Shown here: positions 15,688 to 23,742 of the stretch, piece after piece
Position numbering within the stretch: the first letter of the stretch is position 1
Layout of the letters: each line of letters begins with the position of its first letter
Translations under genes and position numbers: made by a program
The notes under the pieces: model-generated
Database searches by the model: none
Seen by the model: only the letters and a program-made list of their open reading frames with translations
Told to the model about the DNA's origin: nothing
NCBI GenBank assembly: GCA_026397595.1
Contig: JAPLUO010000365.1
Coordinates: 1 to 33,381 of the forward strand
Length of the DNA: 33,381 bases
From: Caldifarciminota bacterium
GTDB lineage: Bacteria; Hydrothermota; Tepidihabitantia; Tepidihabitantales; Tepidihabitantaceae
Reading direction: 5' to 3'

Positions 15688-16665
15688 TCATCTCATGTCT
15701 CCGGTTCCGCCTTGGGGCGGGAGACTCCTTGCCACCTCTGCCTGCTCATGTGCAACGTCCTGCGCTCCCTCGCGCCAGAGGAAGTACGACGACGGGAATC
15801 CCAGCTCGTGCGTGGTCAAAACGCACGGCTCTCCGCCCCGGTCAATCGCGTGAATGACCACCGGCCCGAGCTGGCCGCCCTCAAGGGACGCAAGGTCGCG
15901 CATGGCTTCAAGGCATGCCTCGCGCACCGACGCGCCGGCCTTCATGTAGGAAACGACCGCTCGCGACGTGCCGGCGCGAATCGTCATTTCGCCCGTGTGA
16001 GTGCACGCGCATGCGCCGTACCGGTTGTCCGCATAGAGCCCGGCCCCGATAATCGGCGAGTCGCCGAGCCTGCCCGGATAGGACCGGGCCCAGCCTGACG
16101 TGCTGGTGCCGGCCGTGATGTTGCCCTCGGCGTCGCGGATGAGAAACGTAGTGGTGCCACCGGAGGCGTAGTCCTTTCCGGAAACCCATGTCCATTCGGC
16201 CAGCGGTACGTTCGGCCATCCGGCAAGGACGTCGGCCGGCACGTGCTCGCGCAGCCACTGCTCGTGCTTCTGCCGCTGCTCATCGGTCAGCATCTCTGCC
16301 TTCTCCGCGCCAATCTCGCCGGCGAACCGATGCGCGCCATCTCCGACGAGCATCACGTGCGGCAGCCGCTCCATCACCTGCCGGGCCACCGAGACTGCGT
16401 GGAGAAACTGCCGGAGCGAACCGACCGAGCCGGCCTTAAGCGTCCTACCGTCCATGATAGCCGCGTCACAGACCACCTCGCCGAGCAGATTCGGCCCTCC
16501 GCCCCGGCCGACCGACTTGACGTTCACGTCCGACTCGACCTCGCGAATTCCGGCCTCGGCCACATCCAGCCCCGGCCGTCCGGCAAGAAGCGCCTGCCTC
16601 GCCGCGTCCATGCCGACCCGGCCTTCGCAGTTCGCAAGGATTGTCATCGCTGGCCTGTTACTCAT
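15688..16665 (-). CDS. Glycosylasparaginase / isoaspartyl peptidase family (Ntn-hydrolase T2)
   Basis: A 325-aa N-terminal-nucleophile hydrolase precursor. It would self-cleave to two chains before the nucleophile Thr171 (GGTTTFLI). The second chain carries NITAGTSTSGW, then SYPGRLGDSPIIGAGLYADNRYGACACTHTGE, which is characteristic of aspartylglucosaminidases. The N-terminal chain has NVKSVGRGGGPN and AAIMDGRTLKAGSVG, also typical. It cleaves GlcNAc-Asn or beta-aspartyl peptides in known members; which one applies here is open. No signal peptide is seen, so it is probably cytoplasmic. ATG 16665 has no Shine-Dalgarno; a second Met is six codons in. A TATGAC box lies 12 nt before the start, but its -35 position is weak. 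Confidence 0.9.
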   Translation of the reverse strand: MSNRPAMTILANCEGRVGMDAARQALLAGRPGLDVAEAGIREVESDVNVKSVGRGGGPNLLGEVVCDAAIMDGRTLKAGSVGSLRQFLHAVSVARQVMERLPHVMLVGDGAHRFAGEIGAEKAEMLTDEQRQKHEQWLREHVPADVLAGWPNVPLAEWTWVSGKDYASGGTTTFLIRDAEGNITAGTSTSGWARSYPGRLGDSPIIGAGLYADNRYGACACTHTGEMTIRAGTSRAVVSYMKAGASVREACLEAMRDLASLEGGQLGPVVIHAIDRGGEPCVLTTHELGFPSSYFLWREGAQDVAHEQAEVARSLPPQGGTGDMR

Positions 16666-16704
16666 TTGGACGAGTGAGTCATAGAGCCGGCAGGTTTGCG
16701 CTCA

Positions 16705-17367
16705 CTAGCCTCTCCTCTTCTCGGAACGGACCCGGAACAGACGTTCGGTAAAGCCACCTTCGCGCTCGAAAGCGGCCGCCTGCGCTGCGAGCTGACGGTC
16801 CAGCAGATAGCAGCAGACGTTGAGCAAGGACAGCGCGCCGTTGGCCACGAGCTCGGACGCGGCCACCGACCGCCACTGACCTGCACCGACCGGCACGGAC
16901 TGGTTCCTTGTTGTATTCGTCCGTGTTGGTCCGTGCCTGTCCGTGTCCGTCCGTGCGACCTCTTCCGCGACCCAGGCCACGAACTCGTCCATCGTCGCAC
17001 AGCGCTTCGTCTTGAAGCGCCTCAGCGCCGGGTGGTCCGGCGGCCACTGTGCCAGACCCCGCTGGCGGAGGAAGTCCTCGTAGTCGAGGCGTAACTCTTC
17101 GAGGCTGGCCCGCGCAACATTGGTGAGCTTGAGTTCGGTCTTCTTCGAGGTGCCGGAGGCCAAGCTCCCTTCGGCGATGTTTTGGACTCCTGACCTTGCG
17201 GCTTGCACCATCTGGTCGTGCGTCCGGGAACGCCTATCGATGTAACGGTCGCAGAAGCGTACGGTCACGTCATACACGAGCTGGGCGACCTGGAAACTCC
17301 TCAGCTTCCGGTACCCACCGTGCTTCGGAATCAGCGGTTCACGCATCGGCGTCGGCATGTTGCTCAT
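16705..17367 (-). CDS. Four-helix-bundle protein (23S IVS-protein-like, suffix-domain type)
   Basis: A 220-aa small helical protein. Residues about 10-115 match the four-helix-bundle family first seen as 23S rRNA intervening-sequence proteins: YRKLRSFQVAQLVYDVTVRFCDRYI, then RTHDQMVQAARSGVQNIAEGS, SGTSKKTELKLTNVARASLEELRLDYEDFLRQRG. The C-terminal third (about 180-220) is the suffix seen in a subset. Between them, TDTDRHGPTRTNTTRN is translated from GTCCGTG repeats (16918-16957). The function of the family is unknown. A very clear promoter (TTGACT, 16 bp, TATGAT) ends 12 nt before the ATG and there is no Shine-Dalgarno. Confidence 0.85.
   Translation of the reverse strand: MSNMPTPMREPLIPKHGGYRKLRSFQVAQLVYDVTVRFCDRYIDRRSRTHDQMVQAARSGVQNIAEGSLASGTSKKTELKLTNVARASLEELRLDYEDFLRQRGLAQWPPDHPALRRFKTKRCATMDEFVAWVAEEVARTDTDRHGPTRTNTTRNQSVPVGAGQWRSVAASELVANGALSLLNVCCYLLDRQLAAQAAAFEREGGFTERLFRVRSEKRRG
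16918..16957. repeat. GTCCGTG repeat inside the four-helix-bundle gene
   Basis: About six degenerate 6-8-mers such as TCCGTGT and TCCGTCC, read in frame as a hydrophilic linker. The same text recurs at 31841-31884 upstream of the Lrp-like gene. Confidence 0.8.
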
Positions 17368-17379
17368 GTAGGCGAGCGA

Positions 17380-17407
17380 ATCATAGAGCCCTCGCGCCCC
17401 AAGTCAA
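17380..17407 (-). promoter_or_regulatory. Promoter of the four-helix-bundle gene
   Basis: Reverse-strand TTGACT (17402-17407), 16 bp, TATGAT (17380-17385), then 12 nt to the ATG at 17367. The inferred leader is about 6 nt. Confidence 0.7.
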
Positions 17408-17478
17408 CCCGCGTTGTGGCGCGCAGGACATGCCCGAAACCCCCTCGGAGCTTCGGACCGTGTCCCATGTCCCTGCGC

Positions 17479-18243
17479 TCAGTCGAACGCGAAACCGAGG
17501 CCGATGTCCCAGGTACTGACCGGCCCGAACTTCGGCGGCAGCCCGCCATAGGAGTACTTGGCGTGAAACCACTTGCCGCCCCACCGGAACGTAAGCACGG
17601 GTTCCACCATTCCCTGCCAAGTGCCGAAGCGGAAGACATCGCTTGGCTGATTGTAGCCCCTCGCGAGCACGGCAACGTCCACCCAGTCGGCTAGCGTGAG
17701 CGACAGAAACAACTCCGGGTCCAGCCGGCTCTTCCAACCAGGCCCGAGCGTGTCTGCTCCGGAATGGGCCAGCGGCAGCGTGAAGCCGAGCTTCGCGTGC
17801 ATCGGTCTCGCACCCTTGACATTCTTGCCTCCGAGGAAACGGTAAACCCTGTTGGGGATACCCGAACTCATCAACGTCGCGTCAAGCCCGACCGAGTAGT
17901 CCACTCGGTCCAACGTTTGGCTCGCCTCAATGCGCAGCCCGCGCAAAGCGGCATCGGCCGTGAAATTCTGACCCGGCCAGTCCAGCAATTCCAACTTGGC
18001 GTTCACGTTCCCGAACACGTGGTTAGGCAGACTCTCAATCCTGGAACCAAGAACCGCATCTATGCCAAACCCGGCAGTCAGCGTTCGGTCGTTAACCAAA
18101 TCCTGCACGAGGTTCACGACTGGTGTTTCGCCCTTCACGACCAAGCCTATGGAGCCATCACCGTTCCTCAGAATCCCGGCCTGCTGGTCCAACGCGCATG
18201 ATACGGCGACGACCAAGGCCACAACGACTGCAGTCATTTTCAT
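17479..18243 (-). CDS. Exported hypothetical protein, possible outer-membrane beta-barrel
   Basis: I do not recognise this protein of about 254 aa. The ATG at 18241-18243 is chosen because GGGAGG lies four bases upstream; another ATG two codons later would have 10-nt spacing. An N-terminal signal peptide (VVVALVVAVSCA) precedes a Gly/aromatic-rich, beta-strand-like sequence. The alternating hydrophobic C-terminus (VEPVLTFRWGG, KFGPVSTWDIGLGFAFD) ends in Phe-Asp, near the terminal aromatic of outer-membrane barrels. A Cys at the end of the hydrophobic core (VSCA) leaves a lipoprotein possible. It is co-transcribed after the 107-aa gene. Confidence 0.65.
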   Translation of the reverse strand: MKMTAVVVALVVAVSCALDQQAGILRNGDGSIGLVVKGETPVVNLVQDLVNDRTLTAGFGIDAVLGSRIESLPNHVFGNVNAKLELLDWPGQNFTADAALRGLRIEASQTLDRVDYSVGLDATLMSSGIPNRVYRFLGGKNVKGARPMHAKLGFTLPLAHSGADTLGPGWKSRLDPELFLSLTLADWVDVAVLARGYNQPSDVFRFGTWQGMVEPVLTFRWGGKWFHAKYSYGGLPPKFGPVSTWDIGLGFAFD

Positions 18244-18261
18244 CGTTCCTCCCATTTGCGA

Positions 18262-18585
18262 TCAGGGCATTGCGTCGGCGACTTTGCCGGCATATGTCGA
18301 AGCCGGCTGGTTCTCGTTGTCGGTCAGCCAGGCAGGCTTGGCGATGATGGTATTCGCGGGAAGGGAGAACTCCTTCCGAAGATACTGGTTCGTGCGCCTG
18401 GCGACCAGTTTGGCCACGCGCTCGCGGTCCTCTGGGGGCGCGCTGCCTCCCAGCATTTCACGGATTGTCGTCTTTAGGTACTGATCTACCTCGGTTGGGT
18501 CGCTAGGCGCCGGCCCAGCCCCTATGACATTGTAGATCGCTGCGACGACTACGCGTCGCACCTTCGCTCGGTCTTCTGCGGTCAT
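18262..18585 (-). CDS. Hypothetical 107-aa protein
   Basis: Not recognised. It is a soluble helical protein with MTAEDRAKVRRVVVAAIYNVIGAG, a Pro/Ser break, and a charged helix (PPEDRERVAKLVARRTNQYLRKEF). A strong AAGGAGG site precedes the ATG at 18585, and a reverse promoter (TTGACA/TAAGCT) lies just upstream. The stop is 18 nt before the next reverse ATG, so the two form an operon divergent from the NTPase/TPR cluster. It may act with the exported neighbour, but nothing in the sequence shows how. Confidence 0.65.
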   Translation of the reverse strand: MTAEDRAKVRRVVVAAIYNVIGAGPAPSDPTEVDQYLKTTIREMLGGSAPPEDRERVAKLVARRTNQYLRKEFSLPANTIIAKPAWLTDNENQPASTYAGKVADAMP

Positions 18586-18618
18586 GTTTCCTCCTTTTGG
18601 CCTTTCGAACCTCGCCTC

Positions 18619-18646
18619 AGCTTACGCCGCCCCGACCCCATGTCAA
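18619..18646 (-). promoter_or_regulatory. Reverse promoter of the 107-aa gene operon
   Basis: TTGACA (18641-18646), 16 bp, TAAGCT (18619-18624) on the reverse strand. Its -35 box lies 11 bp from that of the opposing forward promoter. Confidence 0.6.
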
Positions 18647-18657
18647 CCCGCGCCGGC

Positions 18658-18685
18658 TTGACTTGTCGGGGTACGGTCATACAAT
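18658..18685 (+). promoter_or_regulatory. Forward promoter of the NTPase/TPR cluster
   Basis: TTGACT (18658-18663), 16 bp, TACAAT (18680-18685). The expected +1 is about 18692, five bases before the ATG at 18697, which decides this start over the upstream in-frame ATG at 18640. Confidence 0.65.
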
Positions 18686-18696
18686 CCCGTGTACTC

Positions 18697-20931
18697 ATGC
18701 CGGTGGATTCCTTCGCACACGTCGCGGCCTCGCTCAAGGGCGCTCTCGGTCAGGCCAGACCCCTGCTGACTTGGAACTGGCTGGCCGTCACGGTCGCCGG
18801 CCTAGTAATCGCCGCCATCTTCGGCGCAATCGTGGGGTCGGTGAAATGGCTGTTCCCACGCCTCGGCCGCTGGAAGCGCTATCGCTGGGACCAAGAGCCG
18901 CTGACGATGTTCCCGGCCGACTACAGGTACAAACCAGATGTCTTCGTGACCCGTGGCGACCGAGCCGAGAAGCTTCTCCGCAAGGCCTTTGCCGAAACCA
19001 GCGGTTCGATTCTCATCCGTGGCCCTTCCGGCGTCGGCAAGTCATCGGTGCTGGTCTGGCTGCTCCGCGAGAACGGTCTCAGCGCTTACATGCCCACGGA
19101 CGATGACCTCGCGCACCACGACACGCTGCGCACCAACAAGTCGGTCATTATCCTCGACAACCTCCACGACCTGAAGAGACGGAACCGCGACGGCGACGTC
19201 ACCTACTGGCTGCAGAAGAACCGGCCAAGGGTCATCGGTCTAGTCCCGGACGAAGCATATGAAGAGACCCGGCCGCTGCTGGGCCAGTTCGCGTGTGAAG
19301 CCCGCGTCGAATTGTGGTCCGAGTCCGAAGGACGAACCCTCGCGGGCGCGTACGGGACCGTATTCAGCAAGGATGACTTCCGGCACACGGCCCTCTCGGT
19401 TGTCGCGCCTGAGAGTCAAATGCGACGTCTGTATGAACGGGAGTGTGACTCGGACGGCCGGGCAGTCCTGAATGCACTCAAGGTCGTTAAAAGTCTAACC
19501 GGCTCCTTCGTCCCGCGTCGGGTCATCGCACTGTATGCCGAGCGGTTCCGCAACGCCGAACCGGACAAGGCCGACAACGTCCTGCGCGGTGTCGAACCAA
19601 GGTGGTGTCAGGGGCGCGACGAATACGTTTTGCTCCGCGACGGATTCGAACCGGCCATCGGGGCTACCTTCTCCTGGGATTCAGACGCCTGGAAGAACCT
19701 CCTCAGCGTTCTCCTTGACAAATCCGTGCCCGAATGGCACTATGTGGCAGCCTCCATGGCCTGGCAGTTGATGGACAACGGCAGACAGGAGGCCGCGCTG
19801 ACCGTGGCCGAGCGGTGCATAGCGGCCGGGTGCACCGACCCATTGATGCTCGTCGTCGAAGGCGCGGCTCTCGACAAGCTTGGCAGGAAAGAAGATGCAA
19901 AATCGGCCATGTCTGACGCGCTGACCCGCTTCGAGACGGCGAAGAACAAGGCCGGCGCCGCACTCGCCGCTCACGACCTTGCCGTGATTCACCAATCTAT
20001 GGGCGATCTTGCCGAGGCCCACAAGCTCTACAGCCGGGCGCTCGCAATCGAGCGCGAACTCGGCAACAAGTCCGGGACCGCCAAGACCCTCCACCAGTTC
20101 GCCGTCCTCACTCAGAGCCGAGGCGATTACCCCGAAGCACGCAAACTCTATGACCAGTCCCTCGCCATCGAGCGAGAACTCGGCGACAAGTCCGGCATCG
20201 CCATCACCCTACACCAACTCGCCATGCTTGTCCATGACCAGGGCCACTACCCCGAAGCACGCAAGCTATACGAACAGGCACTTAACACCTTCAAGGAACT
20301 AGGGGCGAAGTCCGGGCAGGCTGCTGTCCACCACCAACTCGCCAATGTCGCCTACGTGCAGGGCGACCTCGCCCAAGCCCGCAAGCTGTACAGCGAGGCG
20401 CTTGAGACCTTCAAAGAACTCGGCGACAAGTCCGGCATCGCCTCAACCCTCCACCAACTCGCCAGCCTTGCCTTCCTGCAAGGCGACCACGCCGAGGCCC
20501 GCAAGCTCTACGACCGGTCCCTTGCCATCGCGAAGGAACTCAGCGACAAGTCCGTCATCGCCAAGACCCTGATTGCCCTGGGCAATGTGGCACTCGCAGA
20601 AACACGCCTGCCCGATGCTCGCTCAAACATCTCGGACGGCTTAGCTCTTGCGCGTCAGCTTGGCGCAAGAGAAGACATCGCGATGGGGCACGGAGCCCTC
20701 GCTCGAATCGCCGAGACCGAGAAGGACGACCCGACCGCCCTGAAGAACTACCTGAGGGCCTTCTCCATCTTCGAGGAACTCAGGTCGCCGCACAGCGACT
20801 TGGCCAAGAGGGACATCGCCCGGATGCGCGAGCGGCTCGGCGAAGCGGCCTTCAAGAAGCTGCACGAGGAGGCCACGGCGGAACTGAACGAAGAACAGAC
20901 CGACAGCGAACCGCCTTCCGCTGACCGCTAG
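18697..20931 (+). CDS. Membrane-anchored STAND-like NTPase with TPR array
   Basis: A 744-aa protein from the promoter-supported ATG (19 codons shorter than the longest frame). One transmembrane segment (about 28-50) is followed by an NTPase domain with Walker A GPSGVGKSS at 109-117 and Walker B SVIILDNLHD with Asp154; the LDN-type Walker B resembles STAND/NB-ARC switches. About 290 residues of alpha/helical sequence follow, then seven 40-residue TPRs (about 405-685) of the LHQLAxLxxxQGDYxEARKLYDQSLAIxxELGDKSG type, and a charged C-terminal tail. Known STAND NTPases sense a ligand through such repeats and switch state on nucleotide binding. No obvious toxic effector domain is present. Its tail and TPRs are close paralogues of those in the protein encoded at 22102-23742, and the two genes flank a P-loop ATPase. 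Confidence 0.8.
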   Translation: MPVDSFAHVAASLKGALGQARPLLTWNWLAVTVAGLVIAAIFGAIVGSVKWLFPRLGRWKRYRWDQEPLTMFPADYRYKPDVFVTRGDRAEKLLRKAFAETSGSILIRGPSGVGKSSVLVWLLRENGLSAYMPTDDDLAHHDTLRTNKSVIILDNLHDLKRRNRDGDVTYWLQKNRPRVIGLVPDEAYEETRPLLGQFACEARVELWSESEGRTLAGAYGTVFSKDDFRHTALSVVAPESQMRRLYERECDSDGRAVLNALKVVKSLTGSFVPRRVIALYAERFRNAEPDKADNVLRGVEPRWCQGRDEYVLLRDGFEPAIGATFSWDSDAWKNLLSVLLDKSVPEWHYVAASMAWQLMDNGRQEAALTVAERCIAAGCTDPLMLVVEGAALDKLGRKEDAKSAMSDALTRFETAKNKAGAALAAHDLAVIHQSMGDLAEAHKLYSRALAIERELGNKSGTAKTLHQFAVLTQSRGDYPEARKLYDQSLAIERELGDKSGIAITLHQLAMLVHDQGHYPEARKLYEQALNTFKELGAKSGQAAVHHQLANVAYVQGDLAQARKLYSEALETFKELGDKSGIASTLHQLASLAFLQGDHAEARKLYDRSLAIAKELSDKSVIAKTLIALGNVALAETRLPDARSNISDGLALARQLGAREDIAMGHGALARIAETEKDDPTALKNYLRAFSIFEELRSPHSDLAKRDIARMRERLGEAAFKKLHEEATAELNEEQTDSEPPSADR

Positions 20932-20972
20932 CAGCCTTTCAACGGGCGGCACGTTAGACCACCCGCGTCAGC

Positions 20973-21000
20973 TTGACGCCATAGTCATTTCGCCTATACT
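20973..21000 (+). promoter_or_regulatory. Internal promoter of the ATPase/TPR pair
   Basis: TTGACG (20973-20978), 16 bp, TATACT (20995-21000), followed after 12 nt by the GTG at 21013 and after 18 nt by an ATG. Confidence 0.6.
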
Positions 21001-21012
21001 CAGCCTGATGAG

Positions 21013-22098
21013 GTGTCTATGAAATCCAAACCCGGACCGGACCCGATTGCGCCTGCCCGTGATTTCACAAGCGCGTACCGTGCGCTGAAGAAGAGCCTGA
21101 TTGACGACCGCAAGCTCTTCGACGCCTACTATGTCTCGCGGACAGACAGCCCGGTTGAGGAACTGAAGAGCCGCCTGCTCGTGGATGACGAGAACTGCCA
21201 TACCCTCTACCTAGGCACGCGCAAGAGCGGGAAGACTACCGAACTCGGACGGCTCGCGTACGAACTCGACAACAGGTTCCTGGTGGTGTACATCTCGGTA
21301 CTCAGTGACATGGAGCCTTCCGATGTCAAGCCGATTGACCTTTTGCTCTTCTCGACAGCCAAGCTCGCCGCCGCTGCGCTCGAAGCGGACGTGAAAATCG
21401 GGCGCGACATGGAGAACGACATCGCCGACTGGCTCCTCCAGAACACGAATGAGGTCTTCAGAACCAAAGTCACTGAGACCGGCGGAGGCGCGAGGGTAGG
21501 TGCGAAGCTCAATGCAGTCGTGGCCGAGCTCAATGCCAGCTTCGGCGTTGATGCCACTATCTACACAGCCGACAAAGCACTCGTCTACCTCCCCACGTGG
21601 AATCTGGTCCGGGCGAGCTTTCCGCAGCCGGTTGAAGTCCGCTCGCTTGCGACGGTCAAGCGCAATGGCTCACCGAACGAGGTCGGGATCAACCTGCTGA
21701 AGGACCTCCTGCTCCGCCGGGTGCAGGGGAACCTGTTCGAGTCGGACGCCCTGAAGAAGCTCACGGAGATATGCAATGGCGTAATGGGAGACCTTCTCGA
21801 AGTCGCCCAATCCTGCTGCACGGCTGCAATGGCCGAGAACTCGCAGACAATCACATGGGACATGGTTGACCGCAGATACCAGGGCCTTTCTGATAACTTC
21901 CGCCGCATGATAGACGAAACCGAGTACCCGCGACTCGCCGAAATCCACAAGACCCGCGAGGCGAAGAAGGATGCCAGCCTTGGAAGTCTGCTTTTCATGC
22001 ATGCGGTCATAGAGTACCGCGACGCACAAGGCCTCTACTACGACGTCCACCCCGCAATCGTTCCTATTCTGAAGCAGAAGAAGCTCATCCCGGCCTGA
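21013..22098 (+). CDS. P-loop ATPase with Walker A but no visible Walker B
   Basis: A 361-aa protein. The N-terminus (VEELKSRLLVDDENCHTLYLGTRKSGKTTEL) has a classic P-loop GTRKSGKTT at 68-76 and a following strand and helix (RFLVVYISVLSD, then DLLLFSTAKLAAAAL). The C-terminal half (DATIYTADKALVYLP, then LKKLTEICNGVMGDLLEVAQSC and a late helical region) resembles lid/sensor parts of AAA-like ATPases found beside TPR genes. I see no hydrophobic strand ending in Asp-Asp/Glu between residues about 90 and 180; the Walker B part seems shortened or lost near VVAELNASFG. The start is GTG 21013 or ATG 21019. Three bases separate its stop from the TPR gene, indicating one operon. Confidence 0.75.
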   Translation: MSMKSKPGPDPIAPARDFTSAYRALKKSLIDDRKLFDAYYVSRTDSPVEELKSRLLVDDENCHTLYLGTRKSGKTTELGRLAYELDNRFLVVYISVLSDMEPSDVKPIDLLLFSTAKLAAAALEADVKIGRDMENDIADWLLQNTNEVFRTKVTETGGGARVGAKLNAVVAELNASFGVDATIYTADKALVYLPTWNLVRASFPQPVEVRSLATVKRNGSPNEVGINLLKDLLLRRVQGNLFESDALKKLTEICNGVMGDLLEVAQSCCTAAMAENSQTITWDMVDRRYQGLSDNFRRMIDETEYPRLAEIHKTREAKKDASLGSLLFMHAVIEYRDAQGLYYDVHPAIVPILKQKKLIPA

Positions 22099-22101
22099 CC
22101 C

Positions 22102-23742
22102 GTGAAGGCAAGGCGCGGCCCAGCGCAGAATCCCGCAGACTTTGTCGTCCGTGAGACCGCGACAAGCCCCCCGGCGCTCAGTTCCGCCTCCGTCGGTCCG
22201 GCAAGGCAACTGGGCGCCTTTCTACGCGTGGCCGAAACCGGCTACGCCATCTGCGTCTGCAATGCGCCGGCCGAACGTCGCCGCATCCTTGACTCGTTGC
22301 TTCCCGAACTCGTGGACAAGGACATTGGGATATTCGAGCTTGAATTCGACCGGACTGTCGAAACCATCCCCGGTCGCATCCGCGTGGCGCTGACCACGGG
22401 CGCATTCAGGGTGCTGGCCACTCGATTCAGCACGGTGGCGATCTCTCTCACCGGCGCTGAGGCGACCATTACCGATGCCGAGCGCAAGTCCGCCGGCCGG
22501 CCCAGAGTCCTTCAGGGACTGAACCAGCAACGGGACTGGATGGACCAGTTGGGCCGGCCCATCATCTTCTGGGTGTCCGAGTGGCTGCTCGGGATGCTGC
22601 CCCAGTGGGCGCCAGACTTCTGGGCCGGACGCAGCGTCGTCATCGAGTTCCCGACGGCCGACGAAGACCGGGCGCGCGCCTACCCGGAAATCTCGTCCGG
22701 CCAGTGGGCATTCAACTCGCTCGAAGAGGCGGAGCGGAAGATGCGTATCTACGAGGACCTACTGCGCGGAGAGAACGACCCTAAGGCGAGAGCCGGATTC
22801 CTGCACAACCTCGCCATGCTCCATCATGCGCTCGGTCACCTCGCCGAAGCCCGCAAGCTCTATGACCAGTCCCTCGCCATCGAGAAGGAACTCGGCAACA
22901 AGCCCGGCATCGCCAGGACGCTGGGCCAGTTGGCCATCCTCGCCCAAGACCAAGGTAACTACGTCGAGGCGCGGGCGGGCTACGAGAGTGTCCGAGCCAT
23001 GTTCGAGGAACTCGGCGACAAGCCCGGCATCGCCAGGACGCTGGGCCAGTTGACCATCCTCGCCCAAGACCAGGGGGACTACGTCGAGGCGCGGGCGGGC
23101 TACGAGAGTATCCGAGCCATTTTCGAGGAACTCGGCGACAAGTCCGGCATCGCCTACGCACTCCACGAGCTCGCCATACTCACCCAAGACCAGGGCGACT
23201 ACGCCAAGGCCCACGAGCTCTACGACCAGTCCCTCGCCATCAATCGCGAACTCGACGACAGGTTCGGCATCGCCAGAACCCTCCACCAACTCGCCATGCT
23301 CGCCCAAGACCAAGGCGAGTACCCCGAAGCCCGCAAGCTCTACGACCAGGCACTTGAGACCTTCAATGACCTCGGCGCGAAGTCCGAACAGGCGGCCGTC
23401 CTCCACCAACTCGGCCTCCTCGCCCAGAACCAGGGCGACCTCGCCCAAGCCCGCAAGCTCTACGACCGGTCTCTCGCCATTGAGCAGGAACTCGGCAACA
23501 TGGTCGGTGTAGCCATCTCCCTTAGCGCACTCGGCGGACTCGCCGAGGCAGAGAAGGATAACCGAACTGCGCTCAAGAACTATCTCACGGCTCTCACCAT
23601 CTTCGAGGAACTGAAGTCGCCCTCCCGTGACACCGCCAAGAAGGACATCGCCCGGATGCGGCAGCGGCTCGGGGATGGGGCGTTCAAGAAGCTACACGAC
23701 GAGGTCGTTGCTGAACTGAAGCAGCCAACAGCTCACAGCTAG
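22102..23742 (+). CDS. TPR protein with N-terminal degenerate P-loop-like domain
   Basis: A 546-aa soluble protein starting at GTG, three bases after the ATPase stop. Residues about 30-195 form an alpha/beta domain without a P-loop: AETGYAICVCNAPAERRRILDSLL, then strands and helices to LGRPIIFWVSEWLLGMLPQWAPDFWAGRSVVIEF. In other bacteria such RPxxFWxxE...APDFWxxRSxVxEF segments stand beside P-loop ATPase genes; I recall this as a pattern, without a name. Seven 40-residue TPRs follow (about 232-512). The last ~70 residues are near-identical in design to those of the STAND-like protein (ALKNYLTALTIFEEL, KKDIARMRQRLGDGAFKKLH). Two adjacent TPRs (22911-23030 and 23031-23150) are 120-bp near-duplicates. 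It is likely a scaffold or sensor for the ATPase. Confidence 0.78.
   Translation: MKARRGPAQNPADFVVRETATSPPALSSASVGPARQLGAFLRVAETGYAICVCNAPAERRRILDSLLPELVDKDIGIFELEFDRTVETIPGRIRVALTTGAFRVLATRFSTVAISLTGAEATITDAERKSAGRPRVLQGLNQQRDWMDQLGRPIIFWVSEWLLGMLPQWAPDFWAGRSVVIEFPTADEDRARAYPEISSGQWAFNSLEEAERKMRIYEDLLRGENDPKARAGFLHNLAMLHHALGHLAEARKLYDQSLAIEKELGNKPGIARTLGQLAILAQDQGNYVEARAGYESVRAMFEELGDKPGIARTLGQLTILAQDQGDYVEARAGYESIRAIFEELGDKSGIAYALHELAILTQDQGDYAKAHELYDQSLAINRELDDRFGIARTLHQLAMLAQDQGEYPEARKLYDQALETFNDLGAKSEQAAVLHQLGLLAQNQGDLAQARKLYDRSLAIEQELGNMVGVAISLSALGGLAEAEKDNRTALKNYLTALTIFEELKSPSRDTAKKDIARMRQRLGDGAFKKLHDEVVAELKQPTAHS
22911..23150 (+). repeat. Recent 120-bp tandem duplication of a TPR unit
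   Basis: The two 120-bp halves differ at only about seven positions over the first 114 bases. That is much closer than the other TPR units in the same gene, so the duplication is recent. Confidence 0.85.

Noticed and set aside
18640-18696. 19-codon N-terminal extension of the STAND-like protein
   Set aside because: It would span the promoter boxes (18658-18685); no ribosome-binding site before 18640.
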